Positions 14,492 to 21,935 of a stretch of DNA of 24,708 nucleotides are shown piece by piece; position 1 is the first letter of the stretch, and each line of letters begins with the position of its first letter. The translations under genes and the position numbers were made by a program. The notes under the pieces were generated by a model. It ran no database searches, was not told where the DNA came from, and was given only the letters and a program-made list of their open reading frames with translations. This DNA comes from Alistipes sp. (GTDB lineage Bacteria > Bacteroidota > Bacteroidia > Bacteroidales > Rikenellaceae), in the NCBI GenBank assembly GCA_017532885.1, contig JAFXIS010000087.1:1-24708 (forward strand), given 5' to 3'.

Positions 14492-15661
14492 ATGAATATC
14501 GAACTTATTAAATCAGAGATAGCGAAACTTTCGCAACTCGTAGCCTCATGGAGTGGCGAGGCGGAGATTTCGAGCATCGAGCGCGAATTGGCACTTGATA
14601 AGTTGAAAAAGCTATACGACATAGTGCGTTTCGACACAGCTACAATCGGGCATGCAGACGCTTCAATTATGGCAGCCGCATCTGCGGTCGCAACTTCGGC
14701 TAACGACTCCATAGACAAGCAGCAGAGCGACGAGCAGGAGGTTGAGGTAGAGTTTCTTTTTGCCGAAGAGGACGACGAGCAGGAGGATGACGAGAGCGAA
14801 GAATTCCTAACCGAAGAGGCGGTCGAGGAGAATTGTGAGGAGCTAATCGAAGAGAAAGAGGAGCAAGCCGAGGAACAAATTGCACCAGAGGCATCAGAGG
14901 AGGAGCAAACCGAAGAGCAAACTACCCCCGAATTGCCAACGGAGGAACAACCCGAGGAACAATCTACTGAGGTCGAGCCAACCGAGCCTGAAGCAACAGA
15001 GGTGCCGGCAAAGGATGATGCGACGGAGGAACCTGCAAAAGATGAGGCAACAGAGAAGCCCGCAAGAAACGAGGCGTCACAACCCACTGTGGCATTTATG
15101 GGTAATCTTTTCGGCATGGAAGAGCCCAAGCGGCACACTCGCTCGAAGCATCTGCGCATGATGTCGATATACAACGACACTGACACCGAACGCCAGCAGA
15201 CAAAGAGTGTCGATGTGTCAAAGATTTTCGACTTCGAGGTAAATGTAGAGGTCAGCGAGCCTACACCGACGGACCACACAATGGAGCCGGCGACATTACC
15301 TTCACCCGTAACAACGAAGCCCGCAAGCGAGAGCGAAAAGAGTACGATTTTGGCTGATACTATTGCAGCAAACAAACAGACTTTGGCCGACACAATAAAC
15401 ACCCCTGCCCCACTTGCCGAGGAGATTACAAACGCAAAAATCTCGTCATTGATGGAAGGCGTGGGCATAAATGATAAGTTCTTGATGATTCGCGACCTTT
15501 TCGACGGCGACGATGAGGCTTACGCCACCGCCATTCGCGATTTGGATGCCGAGGAGAGTTTCGAGGATTGCATGATATATATCGTCGAGCATTTCGAATG
15601 GAATCCCGACTCGGAGGGTGCAAAATTTATGATGAAGTTATTGGAGCGCAAGCACGCATAA
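14492..15661 (+). CDS. Acidic low-complexity protein of unknown function in the rsmI operon
   Basis: The 389-aa protein has three parts. The N-terminal region (about 1-75) is helical. The middle (about 78-195) is extremely acidic and Glu/Pro/Thr-rich, with imperfect repeats such as EEQTEEQ, EEQPEEQ and the AKDDATEEPAKDEATEKPA run, so it is probably disordered. The C-terminal domain (about 318-389) is well formed (EGVGINDKFLMIRDLFDGDD ... YIVEHFEWNPDSEGAKFMMKLL); I recall a similar C-terminal domain in Bacteroidales hypothetical proteins, but cannot name a family. No signal peptide is seen, so it is cytoplasmic. It is followed 12 nt later by rsmI. The large opposite-strand frame here arises from its Glu codon bias. 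The function is unknown. Confidence 0.85.
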   Translation: MNIELIKSEIAKLSQLVASWSGEAEISSIERELALDKLKKLYDIVRFDTATIGHADASIMAAASAVATSANDSIDKQQSDEQEVEVEFLFAEEDDEQEDDESEEFLTEEAVEENCEELIEEKEEQAEEQIAPEASEEEQTEEQTTPELPTEEQPEEQSTEVEPTEPEATEVPAKDDATEEPAKDEATEKPARNEASQPTVAFMGNLFGMEEPKRHTRSKHLRMMSIYNDTDTERQQTKSVDVSKIFDFEVNVEVSEPTPTDHTMEPATLPSPVTTKPASESEKSTILADTIAANKQTLADTINTPAPLAEEITNAKISSLMEGVGINDKFLMIRDLFDGDDEAYATAIRDLDAEESFEDCMIYIVEHFEWNPDSEGAKFMMKLLERKHA

Positions 15662-15673
15662 AATACCCTGCAT

Positions 15674-16390
15674 ATGTCGAAGCTCTATATCGTACCCACA
15701 CCCATAGGCAATTTGGATGATATCACCCTGCGAGCCATAAAGGTCCTCAAGGAGGCTGATTACATTTTGGCTGAAGATACCCGCACAACATCTTTCCTGC
15801 TCAAGCACTTGGGCATCGAGAAGAAATTATATTCACATCATAAGTTTAACGAACACGCCACCGCAGCATCTGTTGCCTCGGCAATTGGCGAGGGACGCAC
15901 CGTAGCCCTGGTGTCAGATGCCGGCACACCGGGCATTTCGGACCCCGGATTCTTGCTCGTGCGCACCTGCGTTGAGGCAGATATCGAGGTCGAAACACTC
16001 CCTGGAGCCACAGCCCTCATCCCGGCGTTGGTGCAGAGCGGTTTCCCCTGCGACCGTTTCTGTTTCGAGGGTTTTCTGCCCCAAAAGAAGGGTCGCACAA
16101 AGCGTTTGGAGGAGCTTAAGGATGAGCCACGCAGCATTATCTTTTATGAATCGCCCTTCCGCGTAGTGAAATGCCTGGAGCAGTTAGCCGAGGTATTCGG
16201 CGCAGAGCGCAAGGTGTCGGTTTCGCGCGAACTTACAAAGAAATTTGAGCAGACGGTAAGAGGTACAATCAGCGAAGTGTTGGACCACTTCCGCGAACAT
16301 GAGCCTAAGGGCGAGTTTGTAATCGTCGTTGCCGGTTGCCCTAAGCCCGAGAAGGAGGAGAAACGAAATCGTTACGCTAAAGGAGAGTAG
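15674..16390 (+). CDS. rsmI: 16S rRNA (cytidine-1402 2'-O)-methyltransferase
   Basis: Tetrapyrrole-methylase-fold enzyme that 2'-O-methylates C1402 of 16S rRNA. The signatures are PTPIGNLDDITLRA at 8-21, AEDTRTT, the SAM-binding VSDAGTPGISDPG and the FEGFLPQKKGRT segment. It is 238 aa, shorter than E. coli RsmI (286 aa), as it lacks the C-terminal extension. It lies 12 nt after the acidic protein gene and 11 nt before the acyltransferase gene, so it is in the operon. Confidence 0.96.
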   Translation: MSKLYIVPTPIGNLDDITLRAIKVLKEADYILAEDTRTTSFLLKHLGIEKKLYSHHKFNEHATAASVASAIGEGRTVALVSDAGTPGISDPGFLLVRTCVEADIEVETLPGATALIPALVQSGFPCDRFCFEGFLPQKKGRTKRLEELKDEPRSIIFYESPFRVVKCLEQLAEVFGAERKVSVSRELTKKFEQTVRGTISEVLDHFREHEPKGEFVIVVAGCPKPEKEEKRNRYAKGE

Positions 16391-16401
16391 AAGGTAAATA
16401 T

Positions 16402-17334
16402 ATGAGCAATAGTGAAGAATTAACACGCTGGCACAAATTTCTAACCCAGCTATTATGGATTATCTGTCGAGGTTTTGCAATGCTACCCCGCATCGTACGC
16501 CATTACGGCTTTGGAGTGCCCATATATTGGATTCTGTATTATGTTATGCGCTATCGTCGCAAGGTAGCAATGGAGAATTTGCGCAACTCCTTCCCCGAGA
16601 AGAGCGAAAAGGAGATTCGCGAGATTTGCCGCAAGAGCTATTGCAACCTCGCCGAGCAGATTATAAACACAATAAGCAAAGCAGGAGTCAGCAACGAAGA
16701 GCTGTTGCACCGCATGGATATCCACGGAGTGGATGAAGTAGCAAAAATTATTGGCGAGCAAAGTTGCGTATTCCTATCGGCACATTTTGGTCCTTGGGAG
16801 GCAGGTACTACAACAAGCCTATCCATGCCCAACCATATAACCGTCGGGGTATATCACCCTTTGAAGAATCGCGTTATGGATGAACTTATGAAGCGCATCC
16901 GCACCCATACCCGAGTCGAGCTAGTTCCGATGAAGCAGACCATGCGCTATTTCATTCAGCGCAGCAGACAAAAGCCTCTTATCATGGGACTTATCGCCGA
17001 CCAAAGCCCACAGCGCCGTGCCGGACAGCAGTGGTTTAAGTTCCTGAATCAATGGACCGCCTTTTTTGATGGCGGCGAGGTTTTGGCGCGTAAATACAAT
17101 CTTCCTGTTATCTATTTCTCGCCACGACGCATCAAGGCAGGCATCTATGAGGCTAACATGAGCATCGTATACGACGGCAAGGAGCAGGTCGCAGAGTACG
17201 AAATTACCAAGCGATATATCAACCTTTTGGAACAAGATATTATCTCTCATCCCGAAATGTGGATGTGGACGCATCGTCGCTGGAAGCGAAAACCTGCGCC
17301 TAAAATTATCGAGCAACTTGAGCAACAAGCATAA
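16402..17334 (+). CDS. Lipid A biosynthesis-type lysophospholipid acyltransferase (LpxL/HtrB family)
   Basis: The 310-aa protein belongs to the LpxL/LpxM acyltransferase family. It has an N-terminal membrane-anchor region (about 14-50), MENLRNSFPEKSEKEI, typical of the family, and the catalytic HX4E motif HFGPWE with H128 and E133. GLIADQSP followed by FF-GGE-LARKYNLPVIY matches the later conserved blocks. It probably adds a secondary acyl chain to lipid A at the inner-membrane cytoplasmic face; an ornithine or amino-acid lipid acyltransferase is an alternative. The position next to a GT2 glycosyltransferase gene, 18 nt downstream, fits envelope synthesis. Confidence 0.92.
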   Translation: MSNSEELTRWHKFLTQLLWIICRGFAMLPRIVRHYGFGVPIYWILYYVMRYRRKVAMENLRNSFPEKSEKEIREICRKSYCNLAEQIINTISKAGVSNEELLHRMDIHGVDEVAKIIGEQSCVFLSAHFGPWEAGTTTSLSMPNHITVGVYHPLKNRVMDELMKRIRTHTRVELVPMKQTMRYFIQRSRQKPLIMGLIADQSPQRRAGQQWFKFLNQWTAFFDGGEVLARKYNLPVIYFSPRRIKAGIYEANMSIVYDGKEQVAEYEITKRYINLLEQDIISHPEMWMWTHRRWKRKPAPKIIEQLEQQA

Positions 17335-17352
17335 ATCGTAACAAGAAACGCT

Positions 17353-18360
17353 ATGCGCACCGCCGTTGTCATACTCAATTGGAATGGATTACAACATCTG
17401 CAAGAGTTCCTGCCGAGTGTTATGCGAAACACTCCGCCCGATGTGCGTATAGTTGTGGCAGATAACGGCTCTACCGACGCTTCGCTGGCATTCGTTGAGC
17501 AATATTATCCCGATGTTGAAATAGTCCGTTTGGAGCGCAACTACGGCTTTGCCGAAGGATATAACCGCGCGCTGAAAGAGGTCGAGGCGGAGTATTATGT
17601 GCTGCTCAACTCCGATGTTGAGGTCACGCCACAATGGATTGAACCACTCGTCGCTATGCTCGATGAGGATAAAAAGGTGGCAGCCGTAGCACCCAAACTT
17701 TTGGCCTATCACGACCGCACACGATTCGAATATGCAGGCGCTGCGGGCGGATTTATAGATTTTTTAGGTTACCCCTTCTGTCGTGGTCGTATCTTATCGA
17801 CTACCGAGCATGACTGCGGGCAGTACGACACCCCGCGCGAGGTCTTTTGGGCAAGCGGCGCAGCGTTCTGCTGCCGTGCCGAGTTGTTCCATCGCTTGGG
17901 AGGTTTCGACGGCGATTTCTTTGCTCATATGGAGGAGATTGACCTCTGCTGGCGTATGCAGCTCGCGGGATATAAGGTTATGTGCGAGCCTCGCTCGGTG
18001 GTATATCACTTGGGCGGTGGCACACTACCCAACGAGTCGCCCCGCAAGCTATATCTAAACTACCGCAACAACCTCTCGATGCTCTTTAAGTGCGCCCCTG
18101 CGTGGCAACGCTGCGTTGTGGCTGTCGCGCGCCCTGCGGCCGATATGCTCTCGGCTGTGATATATCTTTTGAAGGGGCAATTTTCATTAACACAGGCTAC
18201 CCTGCGCGCCTATTGGGATTTTCTGCGCCTGCACGGCCCGCTCTCAAAGAAACGCCACACCATCCGCACCTCACGCAAAGCCGAATCCCGCCAAATCTAC
18301 CGCGGCTCAATTATCCTCCGCTACGCCCTCGGCAAAAAACGGTTTGAAGGGATGATGTAA
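17353..18360 (+). CDS. GT2-family glycosyltransferase (rhamnosyltransferase-like)
   Basis: The 335-aa protein has the GT-A fold of family GT2: VVILNWNG at 5-12, ADNGSTD at about 36-42, LNSDVE at about 85-90 in the metal-binding DXD position, and MEEIDLCWR at about 193-201, the ED-type catalytic segment. It lacks a signal peptide, and the C-terminal region (from about 245) has an amphipathic or membrane-associated helix and a basic tail. It probably transfers a sugar to a lipid-linked glycan such as lipopolysaccharide or capsule; the sugar is unknown. It closes the operon and is followed by a terminator hairpin. Confidence 0.9.
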   Translation: MRTAVVILNWNGLQHLQEFLPSVMRNTPPDVRIVVADNGSTDASLAFVEQYYPDVEIVRLERNYGFAEGYNRALKEVEAEYYVLLNSDVEVTPQWIEPLVAMLDEDKKVAAVAPKLLAYHDRTRFEYAGAAGGFIDFLGYPFCRGRILSTTEHDCGQYDTPREVFWASGAAFCCRAELFHRLGGFDGDFFAHMEEIDLCWRMQLAGYKVMCEPRSVVYHLGGGTLPNESPRKLYLNYRNNLSMLFKCAPAWQRCVVAVARPAADMLSAVIYLLKGQFSLTQATLRAYWDFLRLHGPLSKKRHTIRTSRKAESRQIYRGSIILRYALGKKRFEGMM

Positions 18361-18400
18361 AAAAGGTCTGTCCAAACAGTGTTAGACAGGCCCTTATTTT
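18361..18400 (+). terminator. Terminator of the rsmI/glycosyltransferase operon
   Basis: GGTCTGTC (18365-18372) pairs with GACAGGCC (18385-18392) around a 12-nt loop. An A run on the left side and a T-rich tail (TTATTTTAT) complete it. It begins at the stop codon of the glycosyltransferase gene. Confidence 0.75.
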
Positions 18401-18403
18401 ATC

Positions 18404-18526
18404 AGAAGTTGCATAACAAGAGGGATTTCAAGGCTTGCGAAGCCCGAAAAAGCGGAGTTTACTAAAGCGTAAATGAGCATTTTGAGGGCGAGCGTAACGC
18501 CGAAAGCTCCTTGTTAGACAACTTCT
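18404..18526 (-). repeat. Long hairpin intergenic repeat, copy 2, at the DPM1-like 3' end
   Basis: The outer arms AGAAGTTG-CA-TAACAAG (18404-18420) and CTTGTTA-GA-CAACTTCT (18510-18526) pair over 8+7 bp around a 2x2 mismatch. TTGCG (18435-18439) pairs with CGTAA (18493-18497), and GCCC-GA-AAAA (18442-18451) pairs with TTTT-GA-GGGC (18480-18489). Core 18451-18482 equals copy 1. The arms differ from copy 1 but still pair. It begins 2 nt past the stop codon of the - strand glycosyltransferase gene. Confidence 0.8.
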
Positions 18527-18528
18527 CT

Positions 18529-19245
18529 TTATGCTCTGCGGATTTTCCTGAAAGGTAGTTTCAGTACGCCAAAGAAGGCTTCGCCGAAGATGCCGCCCGA
18601 CATCTTTGAGGCGCCCTCGCGGCGTTCGGTAAAGATAATTGACACCTCCTGAATCTTCAGACCCAGGCGCCACGCCGAGTACTTCATCTCTATCTGGAAG
18701 CCGTAGCCCTTCATCTGAACCCTATCAAGGTCGATAGTCTGCAACGCCCGACGCGAGTAACAGACAAAGCCCGCCGTAGCATCGTGCACCGGCATGCGCG
18801 TAACGATACGCACATACTTCGAGGCGAAATACGACATCAGCAGGCGCGACATGGGCCAATTGACGATATTCACGCCGCAGACATATCGCGAGCCGACAAC
18901 AACATCCGCACCCGCCTCAGCGGCCTCATACAAGCGCTGCAAATCGTCGGGATTATGCGAGAAATCACAATCCATCTCGAAGATATAGTCGTAGCCATGC
19001 TCCAAAGCCCACTTAAAGCCGGCAAGGTAAGCAGTACCCAAGCCCAATTTGCCAACGCGACGAATCAAGAAGAGCCTCTCGGTAAACTCCTTACGGCGAC
19101 GCTCCACCACCTCGGCAGTGCCGTCGGGAGAGCCATCGTCGATGACAAGCATATCGAAATTGCCCGCGAGTGACATCACGGTATCAATCATTCGAGATAT
19201 ATTCTCAATCTCGTTGTAAGTCGGTATGATTACAAGTTTTCGCAC
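18529..19245 (-). CDS. DPM1-like polyprenol-phosphate glycosyltransferase (GT2)
   Basis: The 238-aa protein matches polyprenol monophosphomannose synthases: IIPTYNEIENI at 6-16, VIDDGSPDGT at about 34-43, GLGTAYLAGF and the metal-binding DCD (92-94). GSRYV-G then NWPMSRLLMS, followed by DATAGFVCY and GYGFQIEM, are typical of DPM1. It should transfer a sugar, probably mannose or glucose, from a nucleotide sugar to polyprenol phosphate on the cytoplasmic face of the membrane. It lacks the C-terminal membrane domains of some homologues. It lies 17 nt after panB and shares its promoter. Confidence 0.92.
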   Translation of the reverse strand: MRKLVIIPTYNEIENISRMIDTVMSLAGNFDMLVIDDGSPDGTAEVVERRRKEFTERLFLIRRVGKLGLGTAYLAGFKWALEHGYDYIFEMDCDFSHNPDDLQRLYEAAEAGADVVVGSRYVCGVNIVNWPMSRLLMSYFASKYVRIVTRMPVHDATAGFVCYSRRALQTIDLDRVQMKGYGFQIEMKYSAWRLGLKIQEVSIIFTERREGASKMSGGIFGEAFFGVLKLPFRKIRRA

Positions 19246-19262
19246 TATCGTATGCTTTTTTC

Positions 19263-20078
19263 TTAATATTGCTCCTTTTCGTTGGGGAAGTCCTCGTTCT
19301 TCACATCATCGACATAGTGAGAGATTGCCTCGCTCATAACATCGTGAAGATTAGCATAGCGACGCAGGAAACGGGGTGAGAAGTCGTTGGTAATACCCAA
19401 CATATCGTGGATTACCAGCACCTGACCATCGACCTTACCGCCCGCACCGATACCGATTGTAGGCATCTTTAGTTCATTGGTCACGCGCTCGGCCAAAGCT
19501 GCGGGAATCTTCTCCAGCACAACGGCAAAGCAGCCAGCCTCTTCCAAAAGATGTGCATCGCGAATGAGTTTCTCGGCCTCGGCATCCTCCTTGGCTCTCA
19601 CATTATATGTGCCGAACTTATGAATCGACTGCGGAGTAAGGCCCAAATGTGCCATAACGGGGATACCTGCCGACAAAATACGCTGAACAGATTCCAGAAT
19701 CTCCTCACCGCCCTCCATTTTAACGGCATCCGCCTCGGTCTCCTTCATAATTCGGATAGCTGAATCCAAAGCGACCTTTGAGTTACCCTGATATGTACCA
19801 AAAGGTAAATCCACAACAACCAAAGCACGCTTCGCGCCACGCGTTACAGAGCGGGCATGATAAATCATCATATCGAGCGTAATGGGCAATGTTGTCTCAT
19901 ATCCCGCCATAACATTAGCCGCCGAGTCACCCACCAAAATCACATCGACACCTGCGGCATCAACGATTTTTGCGGTAGAATAATCATAAGTCGTGAGCAT
20001 AGCAATTTTCTCGCCACGCTGCTTCATTTCGGTTAAACGCAGAGTCGTAACGGCTCTGACTGATCCTGCAACAGACAT
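19263..20078 (-). CDS. panB: 3-methyl-2-oxobutanoate hydroxymethyltransferase
   Basis: Adds a hydroxymethyl group from methylene-tetrahydrofolate to alpha-ketoisovalerate, giving ketopantoate, the first step of pantothenate and CoA synthesis. The 271-aa length is normal. Family blocks: [19 protein letters not shown] near residue 30, [19 protein letters not shown] with the metal-binding Asp, [32 protein letters not shown] and the [11 protein letters not shown] block with the catalytic Glu. [16 protein letters not shown] near the C-terminus completes the match. No panC or panD lies nearby. It is cytoplasmic and leads a two-gene operon with the DPM1-like gene. Confidence 0.97.
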   Translation of the reverse strand: MSVAGSVRAVTTLRLTEMKQRGEKIAMLTTYDYSTAKIVDAAGVDVILVGDSAANVMAGYETTLPITLDMMIYHARSVTRGAKRALVVVDLPFGTYQGNSKVALDSAIRIMKETEADAVKMEGGEEILESVQRILSAGIPVMAHLGLTPQSIHKFGTYNVRAKEDAEAEKLIRDAHLLEEAGCFAVVLEKIPAALAERVTNELKMPTIGIGAGGKVDGQVLVIHDMLGITNDFSPRFLRRYANLHDVMSEAISHYVDDVKNEDFPNEKEQY

Positions 20079-20128
20079 ATCTAAAAATTAAATTGTTTCG
20101 GTATATTCTATTAAATTATTTCCAAATG

Positions 20129-20136
20129 CAAATGTA
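20129..20136 (-). promoter_or_regulatory. -7 box of panB
   Basis: TACATTTG on the - strand fits TAnnTTTG. TTTC lies about 20 nt upstream as a weak -33. The start codon is 50 nt downstream. Confidence 0.45.
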
Positions 20137-20193
20137 TGTAAAAAATATATGGGAATGAAATCTTTTCCATTTTATCGGTTCTCCGTTCCGATT

Positions 20194-20733
20194 CTACAAG
20201 AGATTTCGCAATGCCGCAAAGAATGGCCATAATACCACGCCACCGGCAACCGACACATTTATAGAGTGTTTCGTGCCCACCTGCGGAATCTCTATCGCGC
20301 CATCGCACATATCGACAACCTCCTGCTCTACGCCCGCAACCTCATTACCGAAGACAAGTGCATAGCGCGTCGAGGCATCGACCTTCAGTTCATCGAGCAT
20401 CGTCGCCCCCTCGACCTGCTCGATAGCCAATACGGTATAACCTTCAGCCTTCAGCGCAGCCACACACTCCGCTGTTGAGCTATGATAACTCCACGCAACG
20501 GTAAGTTCTGCCCCGAGGGCTGTTTTATGAATCTCTTTCGAAGGAGGTGTCGCCGTAATACCACATAGAGCAATATGCTCTATGGCAAAAGCATCTGCCG
20601 TACGGAAAAACGCACCGACATTCTGTGCCGAGCGAACATTATCCAACACAACTCTTACCGGAATACGCTTCATCGCAGAAAACTCCTCTACCGACGGGCG
20701 ATTAAGCTCCTCATTTGTAATTTTTCTCATCAT
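20194..20733 (-). CDS. SpoU/TrmH-family RNA 2'-O-methyltransferase
   Basis: SPOUT-fold enzyme that 2'-O-methylates a ribose in tRNA or rRNA; the target is uncertain. The three SpoU motifs are clear: NVGAFFRTADAF (motif 1, about 40-51), YALVFGNEVAGV (motif 2) and IPQVGTKHSINVSVAGGV (motif 3). The chosen start (MMRKITNEEL, 179 aa) is one of two adjacent ATGs at 20733 and 20730. The longer frame back to 20835 would run through this gene's own -7 box and overlap the divergent gene, so it is rejected. The length fits single-domain TrmH/TrmL-type proteins without the N-terminal RNA-binding domain. Confidence 0.93.
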   Translation of the reverse strand: MMRKITNEELNRPSVEEFSAMKRIPVRVVLDNVRSAQNVGAFFRTADAFAIEHIALCGITATPPSKEIHKTALGAELTVAWSYHSSTAECVAALKAEGYTVLAIEQVEGATMLDELKVDASTRYALVFGNEVAGVEQEVVDMCDGAIEIPQVGTKHSINVSVAGGVVLWPFFAALRNLL

Positions 20734-20751
20734 TAAAACAATTATACTCCA

Positions 20752-20759
20752 CAAATATA
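20752..20759 (-). promoter_or_regulatory. -7 box of the SpoU methyltransferase gene
   Basis: TATATTTG on the - strand fits TAnnTTTG and lies 18 nt before the ATG at 20733. It fixes the start within the longer open frame. No clear -33 element is seen. Confidence 0.55.
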
Positions 20760-20780
20760 GCACAAATCGCGGAAATAAAT

Positions 20781-20788
20781 TATCTTTG
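20781..20788 (+). promoter_or_regulatory. -7 box of the beta-barrel/glnS pair
   Basis: TATCTTTG on the + strand fits TAnnTTTG. It is 21 nt from the divergent -7 box, so the two promoters overlap. The predicted start site near 20795 favours ATG 20815 over ATG 20800. Confidence 0.55.
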
Positions 20789-20814
20789 CATCTAATTAAA
20801 TGGTGTATTATCCG

Positions 20815-21906
20815 ATGAATCGTTTTCTGCGACATATTTATTTTCTTATAGTTGCCGTGCTCAGTTTGAATGCAGCCTCGGCGCAGGAGAATTATAAGTT
20901 ACTCACCGACATCGGTTTTGATACATTTTTCAACAATACGGAGTATACCGACACCCAATTCGGACGCTCCGAAACCACCTTTGCAGCGCGTTTCTCGCCA
21001 AAAATCGGAATAGAGTGGAACGAGAAGAACGCCCTTATGTTCGGTATCGACCTATTCGCAAATTTTGGCGAGCAGGATACCTTCGCCTCAAAGGTTAGAC
21101 CTCAAATTTATTACCGCTTCGCTTCGCCCAGAGTTCGAGCCTTTGCAGGTGTTTTTGACCGCAAGGAGATGCGTGGCTACTATTCCGACCTCTTCCTAAG
21201 CGATGTTTCGCGCTTTTACGAAAACCGCGTACAAGGCTTCATGGGTCAGTATCTCGGTGAGCGAGGATATGCCGAGCTATCGTTCGATTGGTGCGGCATG
21301 TATGCTCAGGAGGCACGCGAAAAGTTCCGCATCCTCTCGGCTGGAGAGTACTCTTTCGATAAGGGCAAGCACTTCTATGGCGGTTACGCTTTACAGGTAT
21401 TCCACTACGCCGGGAGTGAGCAAATCTCCGGTAATGTAGTCGATAACATAATCGTAAACCCCTATATAGGCACACGATTTAACGCATTTTTCGATTTTGA
21501 CATCAAGCTCCACTATATCCTCACGATGCAACGCGACCGCGCTGTTGAAAGCTCGATGCAGCGGCCTCAAAGCGTGATGTTGCAAGCTCGCATGGCAAAA
21601 TGGGGGTTATATATCGAGGAGAGGTTCTACCTCGGGGATAATCTTATGCCCTACTATTACAGTTCAAATACCCAGACCTTCCCTCAAGGCTATGGCGCCG
21701 ACCTATATTATGGCGACAGCGTATTTGCCGCGGGCGGAGAGTTGCTCAGCGATACACGCATAGGTTATTCAAAGCAGTTCTTCAACGATACGGTCAGCCT
21801 CAATGCTTTTATAGCCATGTATTACAACGGCGGAGCAGGCACACGCCAAATGGTGGAGTTGAAGGTCAATCTGTTCAATCAGTTTGCATTAGGTAAAAGA
21901 CGATAA
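20815..21906 (+). CDS. Predicted outer-membrane beta-barrel protein
   Basis: The 363-aa protein has a signal peptide (MNRFLRHIYFLIVAVLSLN) with likely cleavage after ASA before QENY. The mature part alternates hydrophobic and polar residues with many Tyr, Phe and Gly turns, typical of a beta-barrel, and ends in a strand (MVELKVNLFNQFAL) plus a short basic tail. I do not recognise a family; a porin-like or structural role is possible. An ATG 15 nt upstream (20800) is in frame but would extend the signal peptide and start almost at the transcript start. glnS follows after 29 nt, so the two are probably co-transcribed. Confidence 0.8.
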   Translation: MNRFLRHIYFLIVAVLSLNAASAQENYKLLTDIGFDTFFNNTEYTDTQFGRSETTFAARFSPKIGIEWNEKNALMFGIDLFANFGEQDTFASKVRPQIYYRFASPRVRAFAGVFDRKEMRGYYSDLFLSDVSRFYENRVQGFMGQYLGERGYAELSFDWCGMYAQEAREKFRILSAGEYSFDKGKHFYGGYALQVFHYAGSEQISGNVVDNIIVNPYIGTRFNAFFDFDIKLHYILTMQRDRAVESSMQRPQSVMLQARMAKWGLYIEERFYLGDNLMPYYYSSNTQTFPQGYGADLYYGDSVFAAGGELLSDTRIGYSKQFFNDTVSLNAFIAMYYNGGAGTRQMVELKVNLFNQFALGKRR

Positions 21907-21935
21907 TAAGATAACAATATAATACAGCGAGAGTT

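Noticed and set aside
14464..15468. 334-aa Ser/Cys-rich open frame on the - strand
   Set aside because: It mirrors the Glu-rich repeats of the + strand gene (GAG/GAA read backwards give Ser, Leu and Phe codons). The + strand gene has a promoter box and sits in an operon.
20194..20835. Longer 213-aa version of the SpoU methylase
   Set aside because: The extra N-terminus would start upstream of the gene's own -7 box and overlap the divergent gene; it has no similarity to the family.
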